This document shows positions 52,797-62,952 of a stretch of 64,000 nt of DNA, one piece after another. The notes beneath the pieces were generated by a model. That model was not told the DNA's origin, did not search any database, and saw only the letters and a program-made list of their open reading frames with translations. The stretch is from Lewinella sp. LCG006 (lineage in GTDB: Bacteria; Bacteroidota; Bacteroidia; Chitinophagales; Saprospiraceae). The stretch spans positions 6,615,802-6,679,801 of the forward strand of contig NZ_CP160680.1 in the NCBI RefSeq assembly GCF_040784935.1, given 5' to 3'. A program made the translations under genes and the position numbers. Positions within the stretch are counted from its first letter, which is position 1; every line of letters starts with the position of its first letter.

Positions 52797-53842
52797 GGCA
52801 TGTTGTTTTTACCAGCTTTACGCTGCGCGACATAGTCGCGCCAAAGCGTCATCGCGGCCTCAAAATCAGCAGGTAAATCCGACTCAAACAGCATACGTTC
52901 GCCCGTACGGGGGTGATCAAAACCAATGGATTTAGCGTGAAGTGCCTGACGAGGCATCGCATCAAAGATTTTTTCTACGTATTGCTTGTACTTGGTATAA
53001 ACCGTTCCTTTCACTATTTTATCTCCTCCGTAGTGACGATCACTGAACAAGGGGTGCCCTAAATGCTGCATATGCACCCGAATTTGGTGGGTACGCCCCG
53101 TTTCCAAATTACACTTGACCAAGGTCGTGTAGTACATCCGCTCTATTACTTCGTAATGCGTAATGGCCAATTTGCCATCCTCTTCTTCTTCGTAAACGCG
53201 GTTGACACGTGGGTTGCGATCATCACGACCAACATAATTGGAAATTGTCCCTTTATCCTGTTCTAGATCCCCCCACACCAGGGCATAATAGGTACGCTCA
53301 ATGGTGTGGTCAAAAAATTGTTTCGCCAGGTGAGTCATCGCTAAATCACTCTTGGCCACAACCATTAGGCCCGAAGTATCTTTGTCAATCCGGTGCACCA
53401 ACCCAATGCGATTGTGCGCGTTCCCTTCCAATACCGGTAACTCTTTGCCAAAATGAAAGGCCAGTGCGTTGGCTAAGGTACCCGTCCAGTTTCCGACCCC
53501 GGGGTGCACCACCAAACCTGGTGGCTTGTGCAAAATCAGTAGGTCTTCGTCTTCGTAACGAATATCCAGCGTGATGTTCTCCGCCAATAAGGGCGAGTCT
53601 TCATTGTAATACTTGGGGAGCACCATCTTAATCAACTCCCCTGGTTTAACCTTATGGTTGGATTTGATTTGCTTATCATTCACGGTGATACTCCCGGCCT
53701 TGATGGCCTCTTGTATCCGATTCCGCGAAAATTGCATGCGCGTATGCAGAAATTTATCAATCCTTAGGGGTGATTGTTTACCATCCACCCTGATTTCGGA
53801 GATTTCGTACAAGTCATCACTTTCTTTATCTTCTTCCTGCAT
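52793..53842 (-). CDS. rluD: RluA/RluD-family pseudouridine synthase
   Basis: 349 residues from ATG 53842 (MQEEDKESDDLYEISEIRVD). An S4 domain is at about 18-80 (RIDKFLHTRMQFSRNRIQEA). The catalytic core has GLVHRIDKDTSGLMVVAKSD with the nucleophilic Asp, and then TYYALVWG and GRTHQIRVHMQHLGHPLFSD. By length and domain order it is RluD-like, modifying helix 69 of 23S rRNA, though the exact target needs experiment. It is the first gene of an operon with DUF1415 and LuxC-like genes. Confidence 0.9.
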   Translation of the reverse strand: MQEEDKESDDLYEISEIRVDGKQSPLRIDKFLHTRMQFSRNRIQEAIKAGSITVNDKQIKSNHKVKPGELIKMVLPKYYNEDSPLLAENITLDIRYEDEDLLILHKPPGLVVHPGVGNWTGTLANALAFHFGKELPVLEGNAHNRIGLVHRIDKDTSGLMVVAKSDLAMTHLAKQFFDHTIERTYYALVWGDLEQDKGTISNYVGRDDRNPRVNRVYEEEEDGKLAITHYEVIERMYYTTLVKCNLETGRTHQIRVHMQHLGHPLFSDRHYGGDKIVKGTVYTKYKQYVEKIFDAMPRQALHAKSIGFDHPRTGERMLFESDLPADFEAAMTLWRDYVAQRKAGKNNMP

Positions 53843-53937
53843 GTTGATCAACTATTGACTGGTGCAAAAGTAGTAATTTTGGCACTAGGTCAGTGCTTTT
53901 CACTGGTCATAGAATTCTTAATCTCAAGAAAAGCAAT

Positions 53938-55140
53938 ATGTCTGAGCAACCCATTGGCCCCGCTTCCATTAGTGCACGTGATCCGCAGTGGTCGGCGGGC
54001 AATCCTCCTCACCAATTACCCATTTATGCCGCTTCCTCCTTCACTTTCGAAAGTATCGAGCAAGGGATGGCCATTTTTGATGGAGAAACACCCGGTAATA
54101 TCTATTCTCGTTTCGGCAACCCCACCATTGATGCCGTCGCCGATAAGATTGCGCGACTAGAGGGCCGAGGACTTCCCGGCGAAACTTATGGGCTTTTGAC
54201 CAGTTCGGGGATGGCTGCTATTTCACTCATGGGCTTGGGCTTGTTGAGCCCTGGTGATAGTGTCTTGACACAGGCCGATTTATACGGTGGAACGGTAGCG
54301 CTTTTCCGCGACGTCTTCCAGCCATTGGGCATCAAAATGATCATCCACGATCTGCGCGACGAAGACGGGCTTACGCGCTTGCTGGAGGAGGATAGTAGTA
54401 TAAAAATGATTTACACTGAAACGCCTTCCAACCCTATTTTACGCTGTGTAGATTTAGAAAAACTGGCGGCTTTCGCCAAAATGTACGACTGTATTACCGT
54501 CGTAGACAATACCTTTGCCACGCCGCTCTTACAACAACCCCTGGCTCTTGGTATTGACTTTGTCTTGCACTCTACCACCAAATACCTTAATGGGCACGGT
54601 ACGGGCACTGCTGGCGTCTTGGTCAGCCAACATCTGGAGCTGATGAAGGAACGATTATTGCCCAAACTGCGCCTCTTGGGAGGAACGGCCAGCCCTTGGG
54701 AAGCCTGGCTACTCCACAACGGCATGAAGACCTTAGCTCTCCGGATGGAGCGCCATTGTCAAAATGCTCAGATGGTTGCAGAAATGCTTGTTGCAAATGA
54801 TAAAGTTGAAGTCGTTCACTATCTCGGCCTGCCGGATCATCCCGATCACGAACTCGCCAAGTCCCAAATGCAAGGCCCCGGTGGGATGATCAGCTTTGAA
54901 TTGACAGGTGGTTTAGAAGCAGGAAAGGATTTTCTTAACCGACTTAAATTTTGCACCCTCACCCCTACCCTTGGTGATGTAGATACCTTGATTCTTCATC
55001 CTGCAACCATGTCTCATCGGGCAATTGATCCCGAAGTGCGACGTGCCCACGGTATCAGTGATGGTCTGATTCGGATTTCCGTTGGGATAGAAGATGTGGC
55101 AGATATTTTGCATGATTTGGAGCAGGCGATTGGTGGGTAG
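53938..55140 (+). CDS. PLP-dependent trans-sulfuration enzyme (cystathionine gamma-synthase/lyase type)
   Basis: 400 residues from ATG 53938 (MSEQPIGPASISARDPQWSA). Cys/Met-metabolism fold-type I features: YSRFGNPTIDAVADKIARLE, LTSSGMAAISLM, VVDNTFATPLLQQPLALGID and the PLP-lysine in HSTTKYLNGHGTGTAGVLV. The C-terminal SLG-type region reads TLGDVDTLILHPATMSHRAI. Members make or split cystathionine, or form homocysteine or methanethiol; the sequence alone does not decide which. It is monocistronic and divergent from rluD. Confidence 0.88.
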   Translation: MSEQPIGPASISARDPQWSAGNPPHQLPIYAASSFTFESIEQGMAIFDGETPGNIYSRFGNPTIDAVADKIARLEGRGLPGETYGLLTSSGMAAISLMGLGLLSPGDSVLTQADLYGGTVALFRDVFQPLGIKMIIHDLRDEDGLTRLLEEDSSIKMIYTETPSNPILRCVDLEKLAAFAKMYDCITVVDNTFATPLLQQPLALGIDFVLHSTTKYLNGHGTGTAGVLVSQHLELMKERLLPKLRLLGGTASPWEAWLLHNGMKTLALRMERHCQNAQMVAEMLVANDKVEVVHYLGLPDHPDHELAKSQMQGPGGMISFELTGGLEAGKDFLNRLKFCTLTPTLGDVDTLILHPATMSHRAIDPEVRRAHGISDGLIRISVGIEDVADILHDLEQAIGG

Positions 55141-55331
55141 TTAGATCATACACTACAACCTTTCCTTAACAAGAAACTAAGACCAGTTAACAGCCTTTAA
55201 CCAAGCTGATTTTCCCTTTAACCATTTCTTAGCGAAGAAGATGGAAGGCCGCCGTTATCTTTGATTACATGGAGAAAGGATATAACCTATCTATTCTCAA
55301 GACAAATTTGACGCCCATAAATTCTTCAGTT

Positions 55332-56528
55332 ATGAAACGTATCACCCCTGCCCTCGTTTACTTGATCCTTGTTTTGTTCACCTTCCAGTCTTGTGTGAGT
55401 GCCGAAAAGCTCGTTGAGACCGGCAATTATGATCAAGCCATTGCCCTGGCAAAGCGAAAGCTAAGTGGCAAGCAGCGTAAAAACCCCAAACTGGTGCTCG
55501 CAGCAGAAGAGGCATTCGCTAAAATCACTGTACGAGAAATGCGCGAATTGGAACGCTTACAGCGCGCCAATCGCGATGAAAACTGGGGCAGAATCAACGA
55601 AATAACCCGCAACATCCGCAAACGTCAAGAGGCACTTCGTCCATTACTTCCTCTGACGGATAAAAATGGCTACACTGCCACTTTTAATTTTGTCCAAGTA
55701 GATGCCCTTGAGGAAGAAAGCCGCGACAAAGCTGCCGCTTATCACTACCAGCAGGCTAACGACCTTTTGCGGCAAGCACAAAATGGCGACAAAGCTGCCG
55801 CACGCGCTGCTTATCGCGAGCTGGAAGAAACCCAGCGTTATTTTAGAAACTACCAAAATGCTACTGCCTTGCAACAGCGGGCTCACGAGCTGGGCATAAC
55901 GCACATTCTGGTACGGGTAGAAAACAGTGCACCTGTAGTCACACCAGCTGCTTTTGAACAAAGGCTTGCACAGGTAAACACCGCTGGTCTGAATAACTTC
56001 TGGCAGCAGTACCATATTCGAGATAACCGTCAGTTTGACTTTGACTACGAGATCAAATTACGTATTACAGACATCATCGTGAGCCCTGAATTGGTGCGTG
56101 AACGCGAATATGTAGACACCAAAAATATCACTGATGGCTTCGAGTATGTCCTGGATAACAATGGTAATGTCGTGAAAGATTCTTTAGGCAACGACGTGAA
56201 AGTACCCCGCGAGATTACGGTCAAAGCTTGGGTCATTGAGACCTTGCAGCAAAAAGAAGCCAATGTGGAGGGTGTGGTAGAAGTTTACAATTTGCACACC
56301 AATCGCTTGGTTCGCTCTCAGCCATTGGCCGCAGCGGCAATATTTGAAAATTATGCTTCCACATTCCGTGGCGACAATCGTGCTTTGAGCAGAGATACCC
56401 GCAACAGAATCGGAAATCGGCCAGTGCCTTTTCCTAGCAATGAGGCACTTATCCTGCAAGCAGCCGATCAGCTGAAGCCAGCTTTACTTGATCGCATCCT
56501 GGATTACAACCATTTGGTGGAAGTTTAG
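55332..56528 (+). CDS. Lipoprotein of unknown function with helical repeats
   Basis: 398 residues from ATG 55332 (MKRITPALVYLILVLFTFQS), with lipobox LFTFQSC. The N-terminal half (about 30-200) is helical, with TPR-like pairs (VETGNYDQAIALAKRKLSGK; AAARAAYRELEETQRYFRNY). The C-terminal half is a beta-rich domain (LRITDIIVSPELVREREYV, PREITVKAWVIETL). I do not recognise a named family. It stands alone and ends at a bidirectional terminator. Confidence 0.78.
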   Translation: MKRITPALVYLILVLFTFQSCVSAEKLVETGNYDQAIALAKRKLSGKQRKNPKLVLAAEEAFAKITVREMRELERLQRANRDENWGRINEITRNIRKRQEALRPLLPLTDKNGYTATFNFVQVDALEEESRDKAAAYHYQQANDLLRQAQNGDKAAARAAYRELEETQRYFRNYQNATALQQRAHELGITHILVRVENSAPVVTPAAFEQRLAQVNTAGLNNFWQQYHIRDNRQFDFDYEIKLRITDIIVSPELVREREYVDTKNITDGFEYVLDNNGNVVKDSLGNDVKVPREITVKAWVIETLQQKEANVEGVVEVYNLHTNRLVRSQPLAAAAIFENYASTFRGDNRALSRDTRNRIGNRPVPFPSNEALILQAADQLKPALLDRILDYNHLVEV

Positions 56529-56549
56529 GAAAGCATAAAGGATAGAAAA

Positions 56550-56602
56550 AAGAGGGTAGAAAGCACGCATTTCAAATTGCGAGTTCTCTACCCTCTTCTT
56601 TT
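56550..56602. terminator. Bidirectional terminator
   Basis: AAGAGGGTAGA (56550-56560) pairs with TCTACCCTCTT (56587-56597). A-runs on the left and TTCTTTT on the right allow termination of the lipoprotein gene on the plus strand and of the 1532-residue protein gene on the minus strand. Confidence 0.85.
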
Positions 56603-56633
56603 AACCAAAAGCTAAAATTATTGCTGATTAGCG

Positions 56634-59600
56634 TTACTGTACCGCCTGAATCCTACGAAGGAATAGATTAGCAGAGCTAAGTTCTACGGGTACAATTTCA
56701 AAAGTCTCCCCGTCATCCATCTTCATGATGAGGTCTTTGACCTTCATCCCCTCCAGCTGCTGCATGAAGACCGTATTGTTGGAAGTGATACTGAGGATAC
56801 CTTGCTTAAAGCCAAAGAAATAGAACAATCCGCTGGGTGATTTTAGATACACGTACAGGCGATCATCAGCGTCTGTACTTGGCATTTTCAACTCTACGTA
56901 GCATTCTACCTGTTTATTCAATGGAACACCACTGATGGAAATAATACCATTGTTTTTTTCCGTTGAAACGAATGACTGATAATCCTGGTGCCATTTCATA
57001 GGTAGCTTGCTAAACAGGAAATCGTAAGGATTTAACTTTTTGGGAACGTCTAACACCCCTAAACCTAAGCCAGCCAATGCGTCGTCGCGTTCCTTACCCG
57101 CTGGAAAAAGCTCTCTCACTGTTTTTTGATAGAATGCAATATCTGTCAAGTAACCAATTGCTCTTGATTCGAAAGAAGCCGACTCAAAGTCGTTTTGAAC
57201 GATTTTCAAGAGGTTTTCAGGGATTCTCATCTTCAATCCCATCATCCATTCTGCATTAAAAGCAATTTGGGAGGGATCAAAAGCTACCGATGCTTCTGTT
57301 TCCTCTTCTTCTACCAGTGGTTCATCGGCGAGCATAATAGCACCTGTTTCTTCCACTTCTGGTTCCTCTTCCGGTGCGGGGGGAGGAAAAGCAGTTGTGG
57401 CCCTACCTGCTGCATCTACTTGCATATAACGCAACTCCGACCCTAAGGTGAATTTACCTTCTGCTTCTACACTTCCATCCACATTTTTAAACAGCATTTT
57501 ATTGCCGACGATCTCGTTTCCAAGGATAATCGCAGAATCTCCAAGAATGAACTGATCCTTATCCTCCAGATACTTGATCACGCCCGTTGATAAATCCAGG
57601 ATCTTGCGGTCTTTACGGAAGTAAAGAGGTGTGATGATTCGTGGATAAACCCTACTGAATTCTTTCGATAGAAACAAGCCAGAGAACAAGGGTTCATTTT
57701 CGTAGGAATTGGGGACATCATAATCAATGACCAAGTCATTTTTATCCCCCGCAAAACTTACCGTAAACCAATATTTATTAGGCAAATTCTCCGCGTTGAA
57801 TCGGGCATAACCGTCAAAACGAAGGCTCTTTTCTTCCGCATCCAGGCTAATTGTGCCTCGGAACTGCGTTTTGTGATCAATAAAGAAAGTATCCGTCGGT
57901 TGAATTTCACCCGTTGCTCTGGTTACGGAAAGTTTCTCCTTATAACCTCCCTTTCCTATAGGCTGACCGATAATATTATCCAGTTCAAATTCTTGCTGGT
58001 GAGGTCCCACATTGTATTCGTAAAACCCACTGGCTTCGTACACTCTTCTGCCCTTGATATCTACCGTCGCTCGATTGATGACGTGGTATTTACTGGTGGT
58101 ATCTGCAATGATTTTCGCATTTTCCAGTCGTGCCATTTCAGCATTCGCAGAGATTTCTATGTACTGGCTATCCGGGTAAATGAAAGCGTCAGAAGACACA
58201 ATGTAATCTACACCATTAATAGCCAAGAGGCTGGTTTTCAAATCATACGTAGCTTCCTCTCCCCTGAACTGCAAGGAGTCTTGATCAGGATGTATAGACG
58301 TAAATAAGGCAGGGTTATCTTTATCCGACTCGAAAGTGATGGTACTGCCTTTCATATCCCAGTCAAACTTATTCATGGAAGTTGTGTACTGGTTATAAGG
58401 TAAGGTCGTAATGACGCTCTCATCGTTCGCCTCGAAATGCCCGACCCCTTCATCATAATCGAGTGAACCATTTACGTTATCTGTTTCCAGACCAAGTCGA
58501 TCATCTACTTCAAGCACATTGATCTTGATCAGCATGGTGTCGGCAACTGCAGAGTTAGCCCCGAAGGAGAAAATGGTTGACTCCGCCTCTCCCAAACTCC
58601 ATCCCAAACTTCCTGATCCTCGTAAGCCGGAGGGAGTTAATACCAGTGTTCCTTCCAACTGGTGATCGTTTTCTTGATAGAGCTCGAAAGGAGCTTCTGC
58701 GCTTTTTACAATCAAGCTATCACTGTAAGGTCGCCATTCCAGGTTTACCGCTTCCCCGTGTACTTCAGGCACGGGAATAGCTCCTACCCGATCTTCTTCC
58801 AAATCAAAGGCATCTGCACTTGCAGTGGTTCTTTTAGGCATAAAAGTAAAATCCTCTGCGTCGACTACTGCCTGCAAGTAGTTCAATCTTCCTTTACCGA
58901 GAAGGCCATTGTTATCCAGCTTCATTTCACCGGTAAAGGTTCCTTTATCATCGTAAGCAGGGTAACCTTCGGTTGGTGTTTCGGTACTAAAGCCCAAAGA
59001 TTGGTCCTCTTGTAATACCAAGGTCTCTTTGATCTCTGGAAACATGCCATTACTGAAAAGCTTTCCTTTAAAGTGTACATCTTGAGGTCCGTATCGGTCC
59101 AGGTGATCAAAGCTAAAAGGTGCAATCTCGAAGTAAAAGGAATCGCGGGTATAAACCCCATCTTGGGTATCACTACGGTCATAAAAAACGTAGCTATTCC
59201 CCTTGCTCTGTAATGAAGGAAAGATAGGAATATCCTTACGACCAGACTTATTGTTGGGTGCATCCACCAATAGAACCCCTTGAAGATGTTCAATCCTGGA
59301 ACCAATGCTAAAAGCTTCCGGCTTGTTGTTCTCATCCAGGTTCCCTGTAGGGACAAACAAATCAAAATAGCGCACGGAATCTAGATCGATTTGATTGCTC
59401 TCATACTGAAAATGGAAGTCTTTTCCTTCCATCACACTGTAACCAGCAAACAATTGACCATCGAAATCAAAATTTCGGTTACCCTTTAAGAAAACCTGAT
59501 TTCCGGAAGGTAAAGTAGCTACTCGTTGAGGTTTACTGAAATCAATACGTTTCACCCCATTAAGAACTGTGTATCCATCGCCCAAACCAATAGAGGCGTT

Positions 59601-61232
59601 GATGGTATCCGTTTGAGAGACCAACTGTAGGTAATCATAATCTACATTTCCAGCATCCGCATTTACATAGTGGTATATTTTCTCTTTCATCTCAATCTCA
59701 TCCGTTTCGGGATCATAAGCGATGAAGCCTTTGCTAACCAGATCGTAGATAAGTGGGCGGATATTTTCTACCGTAAATTTTGAATTCAGCCGGCTTGCTA
59801 GCAAAGAAGCCGACATGAAGTTGGTACCTTCCCTTTCTGCCGTTGCTTTCATAATCGCCAGCGGGTTGGCTGTCGCAATATTTTGCACCCGGTTGTATTC
59901 CCTGGGATCAAAATAATTAAGTGACTCGAAAACGACGTCTCCTTTATTTACAAAACTTGCCGTTGGACGACCAATGATAAGCGAATCTTCATTCAAAAAC
60001 ACCTTGATAAAATCTGCATCGATATTCATCTGGTGAAGACTATGGTAGAAAGGATACCGATCTGTCCCTTTTTTACCACGCGTAAGCTCCATACTAAGAT
60101 CGCTCAAGTTTAATCGGACATTGACCGAAGGATGATAAAGACTATCTGCTCCCAGGTAAACAATAGAATTGACGCTTGAGCCAACAATACGATCCTGTTC
60201 TTTTATGGTAACCAGGTTTCCAACGCCTTGAAAACGCGGTTGATTCCGATCATTCAATACCAGTAGCTCGGCAGGCGCGTCTTTTGAGCCAAAAGCATAG
60301 ACCGTTGCGCCGTGAAGTCGAAATCCTCCTCTCAATCTAACCCCTTCACGTACATTGGGAATATTGATATACCCCTCCGTTGATTCAAACCGTGGATAGG
60401 ATGTCCGGCTGTCATCAGAAACCAATTTATCCGTAAAAGTCCCCTTGACCCGCTTATCTCCAAAGTACTGGGGATAAGTAAGATAAGCTACTTCTGCATC
60501 GTAAATACTGCGAATGGTTTCTACTTCGTAACGCTCCAAGTCTACAAAAACGGCGGATCCTAATTCTGTTCGCTGCCAAGTTGTTTTTCCCCCGCTGCCT
60601 TTCAGTACATTTTCTAGTGGATAGTAATCAAAATTGGTTTGATTGATCATGATCGTATCATCAGACCTCAGCCCGGTCAGATCAGCATTTTGCACCTTTA
60701 GGACAGGTTCTTTATCGTACGCCCAATCAAACTTTTCGGCAAACACAAACCAACTTACACTTGCTGGAGAATATTTGATGGCTTGTAAGCCAAAGAAGTC
60801 GTTAGAAAATTTCAAAAATGAACCAATGGTATTCACTGTAAAATTGGCATCATCCTTGAGCATACTTTCCAGAACTCGGTTCCAGGCAGTGAATTGTTCT
60901 GCGTACGCTGTATTTTGTTTGATGTTTATGAGCGTCTCCAGGTAATCCTGAAAATGGGGGCTAGCTCCAAGACGCTTTGAACGCATCAGTAGCCCTGTAT
61001 TGGTAATTTGTGTTTGTTCTTCGGGCGTGAATGCACCAGAACTAAAGACTTCCGCAAAAGTTCTGTAAGCTTCTTCAACAGGCTTTGGCTTACCTTCGGT
61101 CATTAAAGTTTCTAATTCCGAAATAAACTCTGCCTGCACTTGGGCGGGTGAAAGCGTATCCTTGGCCATCTGAGCAGAAAGCAGGCCATGTCCTCCCAAA
61201 AAGAGAACACCCAATAGTAACAGTCGCAACAT
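56634..61232 (-). CDS. Giant exported protein of unknown function (1532 aa)
   Basis: A signal peptide (MLRLLLLGVLFLGGHGLLSA, cleavage near 21) is followed by about 1400 residues with no recognised catalytic domain. An N-terminal helical region (about 25-170) precedes very many short beta-strand segments, each with G-D/N turns (for example VFESLNYFDPREYN, GTFTGEMKLDNNGLLGKGRL, FELDNIIGQPIGKG). This gives a beta-helix or OstA/LptA-like impression. A Pro/Glu-rich linker lies near 1315-1350. The C-terminal 180 residues end without a T9SS or Por motif. It is probably periplasmic or outer-membrane associated. It lies 12 nt after prmA, so it may belong to the folD-prmA transcript. Confidence 0.85.
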   Translation of the reverse strand: MLRLLLLGVLFLGGHGLLSAQMAKDTLSPAQVQAEFISELETLMTEGKPKPVEEAYRTFAEVFSSGAFTPEEQTQITNTGLLMRSKRLGASPHFQDYLETLINIKQNTAYAEQFTAWNRVLESMLKDDANFTVNTIGSFLKFSNDFFGLQAIKYSPASVSWFVFAEKFDWAYDKEPVLKVQNADLTGLRSDDTIMINQTNFDYYPLENVLKGSGGKTTWQRTELGSAVFVDLERYEVETIRSIYDAEVAYLTYPQYFGDKRVKGTFTDKLVSDDSRTSYPRFESTEGYINIPNVREGVRLRGGFRLHGATVYAFGSKDAPAELLVLNDRNQPRFQGVGNLVTIKEQDRIVGSSVNSIVYLGADSLYHPSVNVRLNLSDLSMELTRGKKGTDRYPFYHSLHQMNIDADFIKVFLNEDSLIIGRPTASFVNKGDVVFESLNYFDPREYNRVQNIATANPLAIMKATAEREGTNFMSASLLASRLNSKFTVENIRPLIYDLVSKGFIAYDPETDEIEMKEKIYHYVNADAGNVDYDYLQLVSQTDTINASIGLGDGYTVLNGVKRIDFSKPQRVATLPSGNQVFLKGNRNFDFDGQLFAGYSVMEGKDFHFQYESNQIDLDSVRYFDLFVPTGNLDENNKPEAFSIGSRIEHLQGVLLVDAPNNKSGRKDIPIFPSLQSKGNSYVFYDRSDTQDGVYTRDSFYFEIAPFSFDHLDRYGPQDVHFKGKLFSNGMFPEIKETLVLQEDQSLGFSTETPTEGYPAYDDKGTFTGEMKLDNNGLLGKGRLNYLQAVVDAEDFTFMPKRTTASADAFDLEEDRVGAIPVPEVHGEAVNLEWRPYSDSLIVKSAEAPFELYQENDHQLEGTLVLTPSGLRGSGSLGWSLGEAESTIFSFGANSAVADTMLIKINVLEVDDRLGLETDNVNGSLDYDEGVGHFEANDESVITTLPYNQYTTSMNKFDWDMKGSTITFESDKDNPALFTSIHPDQDSLQFRGEEATYDLKTSLLAINGVDYIVSSDAFIYPDSQYIEISANAEMARLENAKIIADTTSKYHVINRATVDIKGRRVYEASGFYEYNVGPHQQEFELDNIIGQPIGKGGYKEKLSVTRATGEIQPTDTFFIDHKTQFRGTISLDAEEKSLRFDGYARFNAENLPNKYWFTVSFAGDKNDLVIDYDVPNSYENEPLFSGLFLSKEFSRVYPRIITPLYFRKDRKILDLSTGVIKYLEDKDQFILGDSAIILGNEIVGNKMLFKNVDGSVEAEGKFTLGSELRYMQVDAAGRATTAFPPPAPEEEPEVEETGAIMLADEPLVEEEETEASVAFDPSQIAFNAEWMMGLKMRIPENLLKIVQNDFESASFESRAIGYLTDIAFYQKTVRELFPAGKERDDALAGLGLGVLDVPKKLNPYDFLFSKLPMKWHQDYQSFVSTEKNNGIISISGVPLNKQVECYVELKMPSTDADDRLYVYLKSPSGLFYFFGFKQGILSITSNNTVFMQQLEGMKVKDLIMKMDDGETFEIVPVELSSANLFLRRIQAVQ

Positions 61233-61244
61233 AATTATTCTTTT

Positions 61245-62078
61245 TTAATCCCTCCGATAGTGTAAGAGTAGCCAACCGTCTCTTTCTCGGGTCAACACTT
61301 TCTGCCAGCCTACCTCCGCAGCTTTTTGGTCAACTAAAGCTTGATCTTGCTGCAAAATACCTGACACTAGTAAATCCCCGCCGGCAACGGTCCTTGCGTA
61401 TAACGCATCAAGGCTAGACAGTATTACGTTACGATTGATATTCGCCAGGATGACCTGATTATTGGTCGGAGGGACGGCACTAATATCTCCCGTAAAGACT
61501 TCGATACCCGTCACATCGTTGGCCTCCATGTTCACCAGGGTATTCTCCGTAGCAGCTTCTTCTATATCTACGGCGGTAATCGGGTGAGCACCCAATTTAC
61601 TGGCAAGAATTGCTAAAATACCGGTCCCACAACCATAATCAAAGACCGACTTGCTGTTAAAATCCAATTCCTGCATCCGTTCCATGACCAGATAAGTCGT
61701 AGCGTGATGCCCTGTTCCGAAAGCCATTCGAGGGTGAATGGTAAGCTCGTATTCAACATCATCAAAAGAAGGATGAAACTCGGCTCGAATACCGACAAAT
61801 GTTCCTACTTGAACAGGCTTGAAAGACGCCTCCCATTGTTCATTCCAGTTCTGGCCAGCAATAAACTCACGATCATAAGCGCAGCTATGCACGTCTGCGA
61901 GGATGGCAATTTGAGCTACGACTTCTTCACTCAAATCTGTAACATCTATATAAGCTAACAGCTCCTTTGTTTTCTCTTCAAAGCCAAGGACAGGAAGCAG
62001 GTTAAGTTGCTCAACCAATTCTTCCCTTTCATCACCTATTACCTTAAAGGAATAAGCCCAATAAGCATGCTTATCCAT
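61245..62078 (-). CDS. prmA: Ribosomal protein L11 methyltransferase
   Basis: 277 residues from ATG 62078 (MDKHAYWAYSFKVIGDEREE). The SAM-binding motif FDYGCGTGILAILASKLGA and the substrate-side segment HPRMAFGTGHHATTYLVMER are canonical for PrmA, as is VILANINRNVIL. It methylates L11 on several amino groups. Its start overlaps folD by 8 nt, so translation is coupled. Confidence 0.92.
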   Translation of the reverse strand: MDKHAYWAYSFKVIGDEREELVEQLNLLPVLGFEEKTKELLAYIDVTDLSEEVVAQIAILADVHSCAYDREFIAGQNWNEQWEASFKPVQVGTFVGIRAEFHPSFDDVEYELTIHPRMAFGTGHHATTYLVMERMQELDFNSKSVFDYGCGTGILAILASKLGAHPITAVDIEEAATENTLVNMEANDVTGIEVFTGDISAVPPTNNQVILANINRNVILSSLDALYARTVAGGDLLVSGILQQDQALVDQKAAEVGWQKVLTRERDGWLLLHYRRD

Positions 62079-62952
62079 AAATGGCGTTTTGGCTCGCACT
62101 TAGCGTATTCATTAACAAAGAAACTACCGTCATCTGCCCTACTCCTCCAGGGACAGGAGTGATATAGCTGGCTTTGGGGCTAACTCCCTCAAAATCTACA
62201 TCCCCTACGAGGCGATAGCCACGAGCCGCCGCAGGATCTTCAATCCGGTTGATACCCACATCAATAATAACCACTCCTTCTTTTACCATATCGGCGGTAA
62301 TGGTATTAGGATGACCAATAGAGGCGATGAGAATATCGGCACGGCGGGTATGCTCGGCCAGATTTTCCGTACGGCTATGACAAAGTGTTACGGTAGCATC
62401 TCCAACCTTTCCTTTGCGGGAAAGAAGAATACTAATGGGTGTACCCACAATATTGGAACGGCCTACCACCACCACTTCTTTTCCCGAAGTAGGAATTTCG
62501 TAACGCTTTAAGATTTCAACGATTCCACAGGGTGTCGCGGGTAGGTAACAAGGCAACCCAAGGGCCATTCGACCAATATTAACTGGATGAAAACCGTCTA
62601 CATCTTTGGCAGGATCAATTGCTAAAGTAACTTTTTCTTCATCAAGGTGCGCAGGCAGAGGCAATTGTACGATAAATCCATCGATACCATCATCATGATT
62701 TAATTCATGGATAATATGCAGCAATTCCGTTTCCGAAATATCGGCAGGCTTCTTGATGAGGGTAGAGTGGAATCCCACTTGTTCACAAGAACGCACCTTA
62801 TTGCGAACATAGACCTGACTAGCTGGATTGTCTCCTACTAATACCGCAGCCAAATGAGGCACTTTCCCTCCAGCGGCAATTTGAGCAGTAGTTGCTTTTG
62901 CTAATTCATCTTTAATCTGGCGAGCCAGTAATTTTCCGTCCAATAATTCCAT
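62071..62952 (-). CDS. folD: Methylenetetrahydrofolate dehydrogenase/cyclohydrolase
   Basis: 293 residues, normal length. Signatures: VGDNPASQVYVRNKVRSCEQ, GFIVQLPLPAHLDE, the NADP-binding VVVGRSNIVGTPISILLSRK, and the C-terminal TPVPGGVGQMTVVSLL. It interconverts methylene-, methenyl- and formyl-tetrahydrofolate in the cytoplasm. It is the first gene of a probable folD-prmA-giant protein operon. FolE, at 18975, acts earlier in folate supply. Confidence 0.95.
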   Translation of the reverse strand: MELLDGKLLARQIKDELAKATTAQIAAGGKVPHLAAVLVGDNPASQVYVRNKVRSCEQVGFHSTLIKKPADISETELLHIIHELNHDDGIDGFIVQLPLPAHLDEEKVTLAIDPAKDVDGFHPVNIGRMALGLPCYLPATPCGIVEILKRYEIPTSGKEVVVVGRSNIVGTPISILLSRKGKVGDATVTLCHSRTENLAEHTRRADILIASIGHPNTITADMVKEGVVIIDVGINRIEDPAAARGYRLVGDVDFEGVSPKASYITPVPGGVGQMTVVSLLMNTLSASQNAIYG

